Assembly: GCF_036588685.1 (NCBI RefSeq)
Contig: NC_086386.1
Coordinates: 15,024,931 to 15,088,930, forward strand
DNA: 64,000 nucleotides
DNA from: Mytilus trossulus
Lineage: Eukaryota; Mollusca; Bivalvia; Mytilida; Mytilidae
Direction of reading: 5' to 3'
Positions 43,709-55,063 of the stretch are shown in pieces. The position numbers and the translations under genes are program-made. Each line of letters begins with the position of its first letter. Position 1 is the first letter of the stretch. A model generated the notes under the pieces. It was not told the DNA's origin and did not search any database. It saw nothing but the letters and a program-made list of their open reading frames with translations.

Positions 43709-44239
43709 CTATCTTTTCATACTATTTTCTTGACAGGGCATCTGCTTATTTTTCTTCTCAGGTCTATGCATTATTTCAAAGTCATATCCATGAAGTTCAA
43801 GTGCCCATCTACCCAGTCTTCCTTGTATATTTTTTATTGCATCTATCCAGCGAACAGTTATATTATCTGTATAAAATGTAAATTTGTGTGTGGCCAAATA
43901 TTGATTAAAATGTTTAATTCCCTCTTTAAGTGCTAACCCTTCTTTTTCATTGATGTGCCATTTTTGTTCATTTTTATTCAGAGATATACCACCATAAGCT
44001 ACGACATGTTCATTTTTTGTGTTTGGATATAATTGTTCAAGGACATAGCCAATTGCATAATCTGAAGCATCCACTGACAAACCAAATGGTTTCTCAAAGT
44101 CCGGAAACACTAAGATTGGAGCTGAGTCAAGGCTGTGCTTCAATGTTTCAAAAGCTCCTTGACAATCTTGTGTCCAGATGTATTTCTTATTTTTCTGACT
44201 TAATTGTGTAAGTGGAGTTACAATTTTTTAGTAATTGTG
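43709..44239 (-). pseudogene. Gypsy RNase H domain
   Basis: A 144-codon open frame with 'LSVDASDYAIGYVLEQLYPN' (first Asp), 'NEKEGLALKEGIKHFNQYLA' (Glu in the E-x-L-A-x-x region) and 'FTFYTDNITVRWIDAIKNIQ' (Asp). 'RLGRWALELHGYDFEIMHRP' follows. Standard for the RT-linked RNase H of Ty3/gypsy, which removes template RNA. The fully open frame makes this the best preserved part of the element. Confidence 0.8.
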
Positions 44240-45912
44240 CCCAGATTTCCTGTAATAATTGCATCATCCTAAGAAACTGCGTAGTTGTTTGATATTTTTA
44301 GGTATTGGGTATGTTTGCACAGCAGATGTTTTTTTCAGGGTTTACTGTAATACCATTTTTGGACACAATTGGACCTAAATAGTGTACTTCTTCTTTTGCA
44401 AAATGACATTTTGTTGGATTAAGGTGGTATGGGTGTCTTCCTCCATCTTGGATTGTAAAAAACAGAGAACCAAAGGTCCAAATTTTCTATCAAGTTTGCA
44501 AAATTTGATGCAGGAATTCAAATATTTAATGTGAATTTTCATTTAAAAAAAAACAATTTATGAGAATATAACTTAGATATATTAATATTTTTGCAAATGT
44601 TGATTATTTTTAGTTGTTTTTATTTTTTTTCAATTTCGCATTTTAAGGGGAGGTAACTCTAAAACAGTGCATTTTCTGAAGGATTCTACATGGAATTTTC
44701 CTATTTTGTATTTTAGCCGGAAAAAATGTACGGTTGACCCTATCTTTTCTTTTGATATTCTCAAAGCATTGTCTGAAAGCTATCTTTTCCTTAAATATTA
44801 AACAATTCTATCATTTTGTTTAGTTTCTAAATCACAAAATGGTGTTTTTTCCTGTATAATCCATACAAAATTTGTCATTTTGTCACGTCCTGTAGCTTGA
44901 AAAAATGCACGGTGACCTATAATTTTTGTTATATTTTTCAAGATATATCAATAGATACTACGTTTTGGCAAAGTAAGATTTGCTTGTTCTAATTTGTCAA
45001 AAACTAACTGTAAATGTTTTAAATGATCTTCAAAATTTTCACTAAAAATGAAAATGTCGTCTTTGTATACTAACGCAAATTTCCAGTTCGATTAATTTAA
45101 AACTTTTGTCATGAGCATTTGAAAAGCCATTGGTGCATTTGTTAACCCGAAACGAATTCTTTAGAATTTATGAATACCTTGGTGTGTTACAAATGCAGAT
45201 TTGTGTTTTGTTTCTGGATCTAAGGGTGTCTGCAAAAATCAACTCATGAGATCCAGTACTGAATATATTACAGCTTTTGAATTTAGCAACTGTGCCGAAA
45301 ACATTATCTATCCTAGGAATACTAAATTTTGTTCATAATGTGCATTTATTGAGCCTACGATAGTCTACCGCGAACCTATACTCTTGTTTTGCATTCATAT
45401 CACTTTTCTTTTTGCGAACTAAGACAATTGGGGACGACCATATAGAGTTTGATTCCTCTAAAATGTCATTTTTTAACATTATATCAATATGTTATTTCTG
45501 TTTCTTGCCTCATTTGATGTGTTTGCCTGTAGGGCATTGATTGTACAGGTGGTGCATTACCTGTATCAAATATGTGATGGTGGTAACTAGTTTTGCCTAA
45601 CTCTGTAATGTCCTTAGCAAAAACGTTTCTATTCCTTGTTAAAAGTTCATTTAACTGTTTCCTTTGATTTGCATTTAAGTTTTCATTCATTTTTATTCCC
45701 AACTCTTTTTCAACCTTCTGATATTTATTAGCTTTAATAGATTTATTTATTGAATTATTATCATTTAAGGCAAAAATACCATTTTTGTCTACTTCAAAAG
45801 CTTTGGCTACTTTCTTATTCCTATATAATGTTATGTTTAATCCAGTAGGAATTTGAACTCTGTACAAAGCCTTTCCATTTTGTACATTTACTAACACTTT
45901 TGAACCAACCAA
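44240..45912 (-). pseudogene. Gypsy reverse transcriptase, interrupted
   Basis: From 45912: a spacer, then 'NRNVFAKDITELGKTSYHHH' and 'PVQSMPYRQTHQMRQE' (45500-45600). Next are '[18 protein letters not shown]' and '[11 protein letters not shown]' (45370-45440), 'LTNAPMAFQMLMTKVLN' (45100-45150), and the catalytic box at 45056-45067, which reads YKDD where the family has a hydrophobic second residue (Y-I/L-D-D). After a 550 bp insertion (44424-44973) come 'NPTKCHFAKEEVHYLGPIVS' and 'KNIKQLRSFLG' (44270-44420). Several stop codons. The Lys in YKDD is a further sign of decay. Confidence 0.8.
44424..44973. mobile_element. 550 bp insertion in the gypsy RT, TAAG duplication
   Basis: The RT frame is continuous if this block and one TAAG are removed: TAAG lies at 44420-44423 and again at 44974-44977. 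The block starts GTGGTATGGGTGTCTTCCTC and ends CGTTTTGGCAAAG. It contains 'GGGGAGGTAACTCTAAAACA', a motif frequent in mollusc repeats. I see no clear terminal inverted repeats, no A-tail and no coding frame, so its class is open. Confidence 0.75.
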
Positions 45913-45958
45913 ATTTTTAATATCATTTGAAAAGTTTGGTTCAAGAATTACTGTACTG

Positions 45959-46420
45959 TCATTGCGATGCCTTACAGAAAGCGTAACAAGTATATAATAT
46001 TTTCACAGTGAGGGGAATAACCCCTTCTGCTATAGTTTTAACATGTGCATAATATTCATTCATAGTCTCTATATTATTTATAGTTACATTCAACAGATTT
46101 TCTTGAATTGCTAAGGTATTATTTTCAAAATTAATGTGAGCTTTATTAGCTTTAAGAAAATCTATTCCTAAAATTATATTAAAGGTCAAATTATCAAGCA
46201 CGGTTAATTCTTGAAACTAAATTAAATCATCCATATATAATTCAACATTTACTTCTCCTAAAATTGGATAGCTGATACATCAAGCAGTAAAAATTCCAAA
46301 TTGTTTACTTTTTTGTATTTTGATGTTTTCCAAACATTTTTGTAAACATTTTAATGATATACAAGAAATTGAAGCACCTCTATCAACTAACGAATCAACT
46401 GTTCTAATTGCAAATGTATA
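45959..46420 (-). pseudogene. Gypsy aspartic protease remnant
   Basis: 'IRTVDSLVDRGASISCISLK' (46340-46410) is the active-site region with D-R-G in place of the catalytic D-S/T-G. The C-terminal half is 'DNLTFNIILGIDFLKANKAH' (46140-46200), which has the I-L-G-x-D-F-L motif that closes retropepsins. Two stops separate the halves. An ATG at about 46480 ('MSNSVYPDPSLALIAPL') may begin the polyprotein frame. Confidence 0.7.
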
Positions 46421-46599
46421 ATATTTTTAGAAAGGGGGGCTATTAGAGCTAAGGAGGGGTCAGGATAAACTGAATTAGACATGTTGAGTCTTTTTAGAGG
46501 GAAAATCCTATTAAAAGATCTTGACTTCTTTAATTACAAAATAAAGTAAAATTCAAAGATTTGGTGTTATATAAGATCATAAAAAAAGTTGACTCACCT

Positions 46600-46830
46600 C
46601 TGCACACTCAGGAAAATCCACTGCTTCCTAAATGGAGATATGCTGACTCTTGTCTTCAGGTCAGTTGAGGTTCGCATCCTACGTGTATCCCTCCTTAGTA
46701 CCGGGAAGCTGGGTCACTCCGCCACGTATAACCAAGGCCAGTACAATGCTCGTTTCTAACCTGGTTATTTATCTTGCTAGGTTGCGGGAACTAGCTGGTA
46801 GCTTTGATATGAATACATGTTAACGTAACA
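46600..46830 (-). promoter_or_regulatory. Possible 5' LTR/leader of the gypsy element with a splice-donor-like site
   Basis: Read on the minus strand, a GC-richer block begins TGTTACGTTAACATG near 46829 and runs to 'GTGCAGAGGTGAGTC', a good splice-donor match (AG/GTGAGT) at about 46590-46600. Its position upstream of the protease fits an LTR or leader. I found no matching copy downstream of the element (40495-41370), so LTR status is unproven. Confidence 0.3.
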
Positions 46831-47149
46831 CAGATTCAAAGTTCAATATATAATGTTTATTAATCTGCATTTAATATAGTTATCAATCACAATTATCACA
46901 ATAATTACATAAGTTCATAAGACATAATAAAACAGCATGTCTAATATCAATCCAAGTCTATAACACCAGTGTCCAATACGTGACTATAAAGCAAGTATCC
47001 CAAACTACATGGTCAACTTATATATATTGTTTTTCGTTATTTAATTTACATAACATTAATACTCATTTATCTAACATGTCTAATTTACATAATAATGCTT
47101 ATTAATCTATTTCCCAAATATGCAGTCTTTGTGACATAACCTAAATCAT

Positions 47150-47525
47150 CTTAAAAAGTAAGAAATCCCTTTTGTATATATAACACTCCTTTGATCCTTA
47201 TGGCAGTCATGGCTAAAAATAGTACATTCATGTGGGTTAAATGCATTTTTTGGTTTATATCTCTGAAATGGAAGCAAATCAGGCTGGTGGCAAAAATGTC
47301 ATCAGATTTGGAAATATCTGCTCTGAAATTTTCAGACAAATGCGACAACCAGTTATTGGGTTGCTGCCCCTGAGTTAGTAATTTTATGGACATTTTTGCT
47401 ATTATCTTAGATATTATCATAGTATCTTATTCTATAAATTATGATTTTAACCTTACTTTACATGATCGTCATGTATCAGATAATACAGGTGAGCGACCCA
47501 GGATCTTAAGAGCCTCTAGTTCGCT
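47150..47525 (-). repeat. Dispersed bivalve repeat (CTCTGAAGAGCC family), copy 2
   Basis: The reverse complement begins 'ACTAGAGGCTCTTAAGATCC', 'GGTCGCTCACCTG', continues 'CAGGGGCAGCAACCCAATAA' and 'TTTCAGAGCAGATA', and ends with 'CTATTTTTAGCCATGACTGC'. It aligns with 885-1470 but lacks that copy's middle. The 89-codon frame inside is not a gene. Confidence 0.65.
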
Positions 47526-48909
47526 AAAGCCTTGTAGCCTCAAAGTAAAAACTGTATTATTTAGAAAGTCTGATTATTGACAATAAATATTGCAAAAAGT
47601 AAAATCACAGAAATACTGAACTCAGAGGAAAATCAATTAGGAAAGTCCATAATACATGGCAAAATCAAACAACAAAACGCATCAAAAACGAATGGACAAG
47701 AACTGTCATATTCCTGACTTGGTACAGGCATTTTCAAATGTAGAAAATGGTGGATTAAACCTGGTTCTATAGCGCTAACCTTCTCACTTTAATAACAGTC
47801 TCATCAGATTCCGTTATATTAACATGATGCGTTAAATAAACAGTCACAATTAATAAAATAGTCAAAATATGGGTACATCAGTCATCATCGTATAACAATT
47901 TTAAAAGGGGACAATTTAACAGAACACAAAAACATCTTCTATCTACGAACATATTAATTGATTTGAGTGTCTGACGTCGGAAAATGTTTATGCGTCACAT
48001 AAATTTGTCGTTCAATGTGCATACACACAGTTTTAAAATTTACATAGGCAATGTAAGCATACAGGGTTAAAAAGTCAAAAGTATGTAAGAATAAATTACA
48101 GAAATAGACCATTATTCAAACTAGTCCAAAAGTTATAGGTAGAATATATGAGAATCCAAAATTTGTTTTAATACCACTGCGCGATTGAATGATTTTGACG
48201 TTTGTGGTTCAACGAATATAGTAATTCATAATAGAAATATATCAAATGCTAGAATGTTTAATTAAAAAAGGAAAAGACTGTAGGTTGATGTAAATAAACT
48301 TCTCACAGGTAGCAGGATAACCATGTTTAACGCCATACCCCCGTTTTGTATCGTTTTCTAGAACCAGAAACTGTAAAAAGTCAATTTAAAAACGAAGTGG
48401 AGGAGCATTGGGGATCCACATTCTGATCGGTTATCTACTCACACGAAGATCTGTGATATTTCGTAAAATCCATTGTTTTGACAAGCCGATTCATTTACAC
48501 GATGTAGGTTTGGCATTATGGATAACTCAATTGAAACGTGAAAATACTTTATACATAAACTTCGATTTCACGGGTGACATTTACAAGAACTTAAATTTAA
48601 TGATGGTGATTTAATAATTGAAATGTTAGGCTAAGAATAAAACAAAAGCTATATCATGTATATGCCAATGCATTTTTCAAGTAATCACAATGCTATGTAA
48701 TCTTAATGATATTTTAACTTATTGCCAATTTTGTAATACTAAGTAGTTAATCTGCACCCCTACCTAAAAAAATGCAGGAAGTTACTCAAAACGTGCAAAT
48801 ATTCGTCCTCTGTTTTTGTTAGTAACCATGTAGTCAATTATTTGATTTGTACGATATACAAAAAAAACACATTTAGAAAATAAGCATTAAAAGCTGAGAT
48901 TAAAATTGA
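47526..48909. other. Non-coding DNA with one CTGTACCAAGTCAGG-family copy
   Basis: 47690-47770 is a minus-strand copy of the family at 32525. The remainder shows no recognised gene; a 68-codon plus frame at 48408-48614 has no family resemblance I can name. It is the region 3' of the ankyrin gene. Confidence 0.5.
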
Positions 48910-49483
48910 TTATGATTTTCGGAAAAAATTGTCTAAAATAGACTTTTTCTCTATCTGAATGATAGCACCTTTTTCGTCCGGGTTAACGTTCGCACCTGCA
49001 TTCAACAACAAACGAACGATGTCTTCTCTCCCGCCTTTACGTGTACTTTGAACCATTGCAAAGCTATCTGCAACTCCTTTAACGCTCAAATTTGAATCTG
49101 CGTTAAACGTTTCTTCACTTCCACTATTAAAAGCAATAAGAAGTGGTGTAACGCCATTCTTATTATACTTATTCACATAGGCACCCGCAGCTAACAAACA
49201 CTTAACAATATTGTGGTCTCCATTTTTACAGGCTATGTGAAGTGCTGTTGTCCCTTCATTATCCCCCATATTCACATTTGCAAATGAATCTAACAGCAAC
49301 TTAACAATTGCTTTATTACCGTCTTCGCAAGCCAAGTGAAGTGGTGTAATTCCATTCCTATCTCCCGTATTGACACTTACACCATATTTTATCAACAAAG
49401 TTACAATTTGTTCTCTCCCGCCTTTACAAGCCACATGCAGCGGCGTTATCCCATCTTCATCGGCTTCATTCATATTAACACAC
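48910..49483 (-). pseudogene. C-terminal ankyrin repeats of the STAND gene, out of frame
   Basis: 187 codons from an ATG at 49473; the frame is already open upstream ('DECVNMNEADEDG') and abuts the 911-codon frame, from which it differs by one base. It has four clear ankyrin repeats (TPLHVACKGGREQIV, TPLHLACEDGNKAIV, TALHIACKNGDHNIV, TPLLIAFNSG) and a last partial one ('KGGREDIVRLLLNAGANVN'). Between the last two lies an unusual ~30-residue stretch ('ETFNADSNLSVKGVADSFAM') with no ankyrin pattern. It is clearly the continuation of the upstream gene; a one-base indel near 49484 separates them, either a real mutation or a sequence error. Confidence 0.8.
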
Positions 49484-52219
49484 TCATCTTAACAAATCTT
49501 GTACAGCTGCATCATTTCCATCTTTACAAGCCATATAAAGCGATGACCTCTCATTAGAATCGATTGAAGTCACACTTTCATTTGCTTGAAACACCAACGA
49601 AACAATCTTCTTTCTTCCGGTCTTTTGAATTATTTCCAGTGGTGTCGACCCATCCCTATAACCCATATTCAAATCAACACCTGCATTTAACAACAATTTA
49701 AGAATGTGTTCTCTGTCGCCTTTACAAGCCATGTGAAGTGGTGTCATTCCATCGTTTGTATCCTGATTTACATTAGCACCCGCGTTTAACAACATTTTCA
49801 CGGTTTCTTCGTGTCCTTCTTTGCAGGTTATATAGAGTGGCGTTTCACCATTCTGATTTGCCATGTTTACAGAAGCACCATGTCTCGTAAGTTCAGTTGC
49901 AACAATATGATAACCTTGAAGACAAGCTATCAGCAAAGGAGTGTGATGATTTTTATTATGTTCATTTATCAACGCTCCGTATTTAATAAGTAGCAGAACA
50001 ATATCCATATTGTTATTCTTACATGCTACATGCAATGGTGTCATCATATATTTATTTTTACAGTTGACATCTGCTTCATTATCCAATAACAACTTAACAG
50101 TCTTTATGTGATTGTATTTGCATGCTGCTAAAATCGGCGTATTTCCAAATAAATTTGGATCATTTGCTTTTGCTTCCTTTTCCAACAAAAGCTTTGCTAC
50201 ATTAAGATAACCATTACTGCATGCTATATACAACGGGGTGCAATCGTTGTGAATCTTGATATCAACTAATGCATGGTGTTCAATCAACATTCTGGCAATT
50301 TCCAAGGATCCGTGTTGACAAGCACAGTGAAGCGGAAATCTCATCTCATCTGTGTGACTGTTAGTGTTTGCATTTTTCTCCAAAAGGATTTTGACAATCT
50401 TAATATTCTTTTCATTTACAGCCAAATACAACGGAGTTTGACCTCTATCATCAGATATATTAACAGATGGTTTGTATTGCAACAACAAGTCGACAATTTC
50501 TACATGTCCTTGCTTACACGCTAAATGAAGAGGTGTATTGCCATGCGTATCCCTTTCATTTAGATTTGCGTTATTTCTTAAAATGAGGTCAACTATTTGT
50601 AAATAATTGTTTTCGCAAGAAACATGTAGTGCAGATTTTAAATCGGTTTTTTTCTGACTAACAGTTGCATGTCGTGACAAGAGAAGATCTACAATATCAA
50701 TTGAGTTTGAAGAGCATGCAATATCGAGTGCTGTTTTGCCATCATTGTCAGATGTGTTAATGTTTATGCTATTGTCCAATAACAACTTTGCAACATTTAA
50801 ATGTTCTTTAACGCATGCTTTATGTAAAGCTGTTTGGCCTAAATCATCTTGTTCATTGGCAAATGTTTTGAAGATAAAAAAATGTGGTTTGTTTTTCCCC
50901 AGGAAAAATTCAACATAATCCTCATACCCTTCTTCAGACACAACATGAAGAACTGTAGTTCCATAAGAGCCTTTTTTCAAATGGCCATTTTTTAAATGTG
51001 ATTCCATGTATTGAATATGTAATTTTCTGAACTCAGGTAACACATGATGGTTACCTTTAAATGCATAATGTAACCCTGATTTCAAGTCCAATAACATTCT
51101 TTCGAAGTAAGGATCCCATGACGATTTCGGTATCAATATTGCAAGCTTCGAGTTGTTTTTATTTTTTATTTCTAACTGCATTCTTTCGGTTATAAATGAC
51201 GTAGTTCCATATTGAAGAATACTGTTTATTATATTAGGACCAATGCAAAATGCCAAAACATTAAACAAGTTCACATGTAGGCACTCAAAAGAAGAATCGT
51301 TTTCTGATATATATGAATCAGTCAATGCAGTTAAACACAAACGTACTAATTGTTTTTTTGGCTTGGTATCGAAACCTATCTCTTTCGACACAAACTTTAG
51401 CATGTTATCATGTGTGTGGTTATCTTGCTCAAAACTATCCTTTTTCACACTGTTGTCACAAACAATCAAAACAGCCAATGCCAAGTAAAAATGATTTATT
51501 GGATCTTGCAAAGTTTCAATTTCAGTCTTAATGTATTCAACAGGATTTGTGAAATATTCAACAACATTTGACTGCTCATTAGAGAATTTTGCACAAAGCG
51601 CGGGAAAGAAATTGTAGAACAAAACGACATTTTCTTTCAGGTGATCAAAAGTATCTTCCCTCAAATAACACATTCCTATATTTTCTATTTCCTTTGATGT
51701 CAATGTTAATTCTTGTGAGATAAGATTTAGGGAACAATCTTTAACATGCATATGTTTTAAATTTACTGATCGGTAAATGTGTAATCGCGACGTCATTAGA
51801 AGTCTTAAATTTCTATTTCCTGTCAGTAAATGTTGAACAAATTTACCCTGACGCTTCCACCACATCGTATCATATTCACTAACGGAATACTTCCCAAAAG
51901 CATCATCTATAAGAAAAAGCTGTTTTGTGTCCTTCGAAGCATACCTTAATATATTATCGGGATCAGATATGATCATGACATCGAATCCTTGTGTTCTTTC
52001 AAGTTTTAATGCAGTATGAAATACTAAAAAAGATTTTCCGCATCCATGTGGTCCACAAATTATTAAACACTGTTCTTCTTTAATTTTGTCTGTTATCGCT
52101 TTGTAAGCTGTTGTTTCCACAAAATGATTAAACTGTCTTTTCCATTGTGTTTTCTCATGTTGCAGCAGATCTGAAATATAACATTTTTCTGAAGATACAT
52201 TGAAATTCAATTTAATCAT
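49484..52219 (-). CDS. STAND NTPase (nSTAND3-like) with ankyrin repeats
   Basis: 911 codons without intron. Residues 25-150 form a P-loop NTPase: 'QFNHFVETTAYKAI' entry helix, Walker A GPHGCGKS (56-63), Walker B LFLIDD (101-106), and a sensor-like 'LLMTSR' (140-145). Residues ~150-420 are helical. From ~420 to the end run about 15 ankyrin repeats with the usual TPLH...A...G...IV..LL..GA..N pattern. This is the layout of the 'novel STAND NTPase 3' group, greatly expanded in bivalves and thought to act as cytosolic signalling or immune switches; function here is inferred. Start: ATG at 52219, with an in-frame TAG about 60 bp upstream; an upstream exon adding an effector domain cannot be excluded. 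The frame ends early at 49484-49486 and continues out of frame, so the full protein would be about 1,100 residues. Confidence 0.88.
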   Translation of the reverse strand: MIKLNFNVSSEKCYISDLLQHEKTQWKRQFNHFVETTAYKAITDKIKEEQCLIICGPHGCGKSFLVFHTALKLERTQGFDVMIISDPDNILRYASKDTKQLFLIDDAFGKYSVSEYDTMWWKRQGKFVQHLLTGNRNLRLLMTSRLHIYRSVNLKHMHVKDCSLNLISQELTLTSKEIENIGMCYLREDTFDHLKENVVLFYNFFPALCAKFSNEQSNVVEYFTNPVEYIKTEIETLQDPINHFYLALAVLIVCDNSVKKDSFEQDNHTHDNMLKFVSKEIGFDTKPKKQLVRLCLTALTDSYISENDSSFECLHVNLFNVLAFCIGPNIINSILQYGTTSFITERMQLEIKNKNNSKLAILIPKSSWDPYFERMLLDLKSGLHYAFKGNHHVLPEFRKLHIQYMESHLKNGHLKKGSYGTTVLHVVSEEGYEDYVEFFLGKNKPHFFIFKTFANEQDDLGQTALHKACVKEHLNVAKLLLDNSININTSDNDGKTALDIACSSNSIDIVDLLLSRHATVSQKKTDLKSALHVSCENNYLQIVDLILRNNANLNERDTHGNTPLHLACKQGHVEIVDLLLQYKPSVNISDDRGQTPLYLAVNEKNIKIVKILLEKNANTNSHTDEMRFPLHCACQHGSLEIARMLIEHHALVDIKIHNDCTPLYIACSNGYLNVAKLLLEKEAKANDPNLFGNTPILAACKYNHIKTVKLLLDNEADVNCKNKYMMTPLHVACKNNNMDIVLLLIKYGALINEHNKNHHTPLLIACLQGYHIVATELTRHGASVNMANQNGETPLYITCKEGHEETVKMLLNAGANVNQDTNDGMTPLHMACKGDREHILKLLLNAGVDLNMGYRDGSTPLEIIQKTGRKKIVSLVFQANESVTSIDSNERSSLYMACKDGNDAAVQDLLR

Positions 52220-54479
52220 TGATATATCCGAACAGAAGGAAGTCCATAAACTCTGATTAAACCATGCAAACCTTAGAAATGTCTAACCAGCGGAGCGAAA
52301 AACAAAAATAAAATAATTGTCATATTGCTGACTTGATGCAGTCATTTTCGGGAGAATATTTCGGTTCAGTATATGTCAAAAAAGGAATATGACTGTATGA
52401 ATTTCTATGACTCAATTCTCCATCTCAGAACAAATGACGTGCACACATATAGACCCTTCAATAAACACGTACATTTAGTAAGCTAGAAATGGTACCAGAA
52501 ATAACTTGTAATATAAAGGCAACAGTAGTATACCGCTGTTCGAAACTCATGAAACGATAGAAAAAAACCCAATGCAAATCGGAAAACCAACGGCTTGATT
52601 GATGTAGAAAACAGTAAAAGAAAAACAAATATGATGAACGTCAACAAACGACAACTACTTAACTGCTTAACTATATGCTTTAATGTGCGCTAAAGTATAT
52701 TTTGTCATGAATATATACAGTACTTTCTTCCTTTTTCATAGATGAATACTCTTTAATGCTTTTATAACTCGCTTTCATTTATAAATGTATTATACACTCT
52801 TATAAACCAATACATGTATAACATAAAAAAACGTATTCTCTCTCACTCTTCAATTATATTTTCTACAAATCATATCTGCAGACATTATGAATGATCAAAT
52901 TGGTAAAAACAAAGATAACATTACAATAGCAAATAATTAAAAAAAAACAAATTACCCTGAACGTCTCTTTACTTAATAATTATTTTTTTTACGGAGTGGT
53001 GCGTGAAAATTTCATTGTATACAGCTGCTATTCTACTATTAAAGTATTTTCATATTTCAACCTGTTTTCCGTAAGAAAACAAAAGTTAAAGGTAGTCGAC
53101 AATTTTAGGGGATTTTTGTTGCATCACAACATTTTATAAAATTACGTAAGCACTGTCGTCTGTTATGCCAATCAAGCGAAACTACCGGTTCAATGTTTTT
53201 CTCTTTGTGTTTTTATTTTTTGAATGCATCGCGTATTGGTGATGAGGTCTATTGTACAGTCTACCTCTATTAGTATGTTCTGTTTTCCTTCCTAACGTAT
53301 TACAAAAAGTTTAAAGACGGACCTACAAAGAGCAGACAAAACAAAAACAAATGCCTTTGATATTGATGTAAACGTCTTTTTAAACACACAACTAAGAGCA
53401 AAATAATATAGCCCAAGATTTGCAACATCTTAAATTATTCAAATGGTGTTGACACTATCACAATCAAGGACTTACCCATTAGTTCTAGAATTTAAAAAAG
53501 CCAACCCCGATTAAGTAAAGAGGAATATAAGAAAGTACAAATTTGTGTTTAACAAATAAGGTACTAATATCTAGCTTTCAGTACTCGTATAAGATGGTGT
53601 AAAAATGTACATTGTTTATAGTAAAATGAAGTTTAATATTGATCTTGGTTTTGTAATAATGTAATACCGGTATATTGAATCGGTCCTTTCTTGTATTATT
53701 TCTATTGTATATACTGTCAGTCTACAAATTGAAAAAAAAGGGTAAGACTTGCCCCTTTTCAACACCTTTACAAAGCAACACTCAAATATGTCCGTCATAT
53801 GTGAAAAACTGTGTCAGTGGTTCTTGATCCGTCATGTTTTGTCTGTTCAGACTGTTTTATATAAATGTTTCGTCATCTGCCTTACTTTTAAAACTGTTAA
53901 AACATGTAGAACAAGTGAAAACACTTTGTTTACTATTTAGACTTATTATATAAATTGTATTTCAAAACTTTGTTATCTTTGCTACGATGTCTTCATTGCC
54001 TGAATCATACATCTTACTCTAAATATAATAATCAAACAAATCGTATGTAACCTTTTTTTAAGGCAATGTTCTGTTCGTGAATACCGATTTGTAATATTCA
54101 ATTATCCTGTAACAACCAACAACACACCGAAAGAACAACTAAACTGTAACTTACCCGATGATACATGTTTGGAACATATACGAATATATTCTACGCAAAC
54201 AAATGCATATTAAAAAGATAAAATATATGTGTGCTTCAAACAAATCATTAATTCAAATGCAATTTTGAACATAAAAATGTAGTCATGTTCGTATACCGTA
54301 TGTAAAACAAATTTATAAACGCACGTAAGGTTAAATCAATTAAATCAGTATAATATGAGAAAGCAATTGTTTCATGCAACTAAAACATATGCGTAATTAA
54401 AATTCAAAATAGACATTAAAGGCCGTACTTTGACCGTTTGGTTTACTACTATATGGGGTCAATTGACGTTTTTTTATTA
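52220..54479. other. Non-coding DNA upstream of the ankyrin gene with repeat fragments
   Basis: 52320-52390 resembles the CTGTACCAAGTCAGG family (minus). 52517-52610 is a copy of the 'CAACAGTAGTATACCGCTG' repeat also at 19877. The rest is AT-rich with only short frames; I found no convincing promoter. Confidence 0.5.
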
Positions 54480-54800
54480 CTTTTTACACCACTGGGTCGA
54501 TGCCACTGCTAGTGGACGTTTGGTCCCCGAGGGTATCACCAGCCCAGTAGTCAGCACTTCGATGTTGACATAAATATCAACTATATGGTCTTTTTTATAA
54601 ATTTCCTGTTCGATTTTTCTATCACAGGAATAGTTTACCATAGACGTATTTGTGAAAACGTTTTGGGATTTTGAGTCCTATATGCTCTTCCGTTTTGTTA
54701 TTGTTTCGCTTTATAACTATTTTTATCTAAGCGTCACTGATTAGTCTTATGTAGCCGAAACGCGCGTCTGGCCTATTAAATTATAATAGTAATCCTTTTA
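54480..54800 (+). repeat. Hairpin-ended mussel repeat, copy 2
   Basis: Same organisation as 5348-5690: 'CTGCTAGTGGACGTTTGGTC', 'CCCGAGGGTATCACCAGCCC', then 'GCGTCACTGATTAGTCTTAT' and 'GAAACGCGCGTCTGGCC'. Two shorter copies of the 3' motif alone are at 59158-59215 and 59345-59400. Confidence 0.75.
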
Positions 54801-55063
54801 CCTTTGATTACTTTTTTCCCTACTGTTTAATTTGCTGAAAACTTTTGTGATTTTACAATTCACTTTTAATCATCATTATTATCTATGATAGTATGTGCTA
54901 AACAAAATTGAAAACAACACGTTTAATAATGTTTTGCTTTACTGGAGTTACCTTCACCAGGAACGCTCAAAGCCAAGCATTTGAAATCCGAAGATAGAAA
55001 AGAACCGAAAATCGTTGAAGAGCTTTATGTCAAAAATACCTCAAATAAATAGCCAAATTCATC

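Larger units (their letters stand above)
41370..46830 (-). mobile_element. Degenerate Ty3/gypsy (chromodomain-type) LTR retrotransposon
   Basis: Minus-strand order protease, RT, RNase H, linker, integrase (HHCC and DDE), GPY/F-like module and chromodomain-like segment is that of Ty3/gypsy chromoviruses. No gag was found upstream of the protease and no pair of LTRs could be matched, so it may be incomplete. It contains a 550 bp insertion in the RT. Many stops and frameshifts. Confidence 0.8.

Noticed and set aside
46600..46830. Firm call of a gypsy LTR
   Set aside because: No second copy at the other end of the element could be found by eye, so it is listed only as a low-confidence regulatory region.
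47151..47420. 89-codon minus frame as a gene
   Set aside because: It lies within a copy of the dispersed CTCTGAAGAGCC-family repeat, which has no conserved frame in the other copy at 885-1520.
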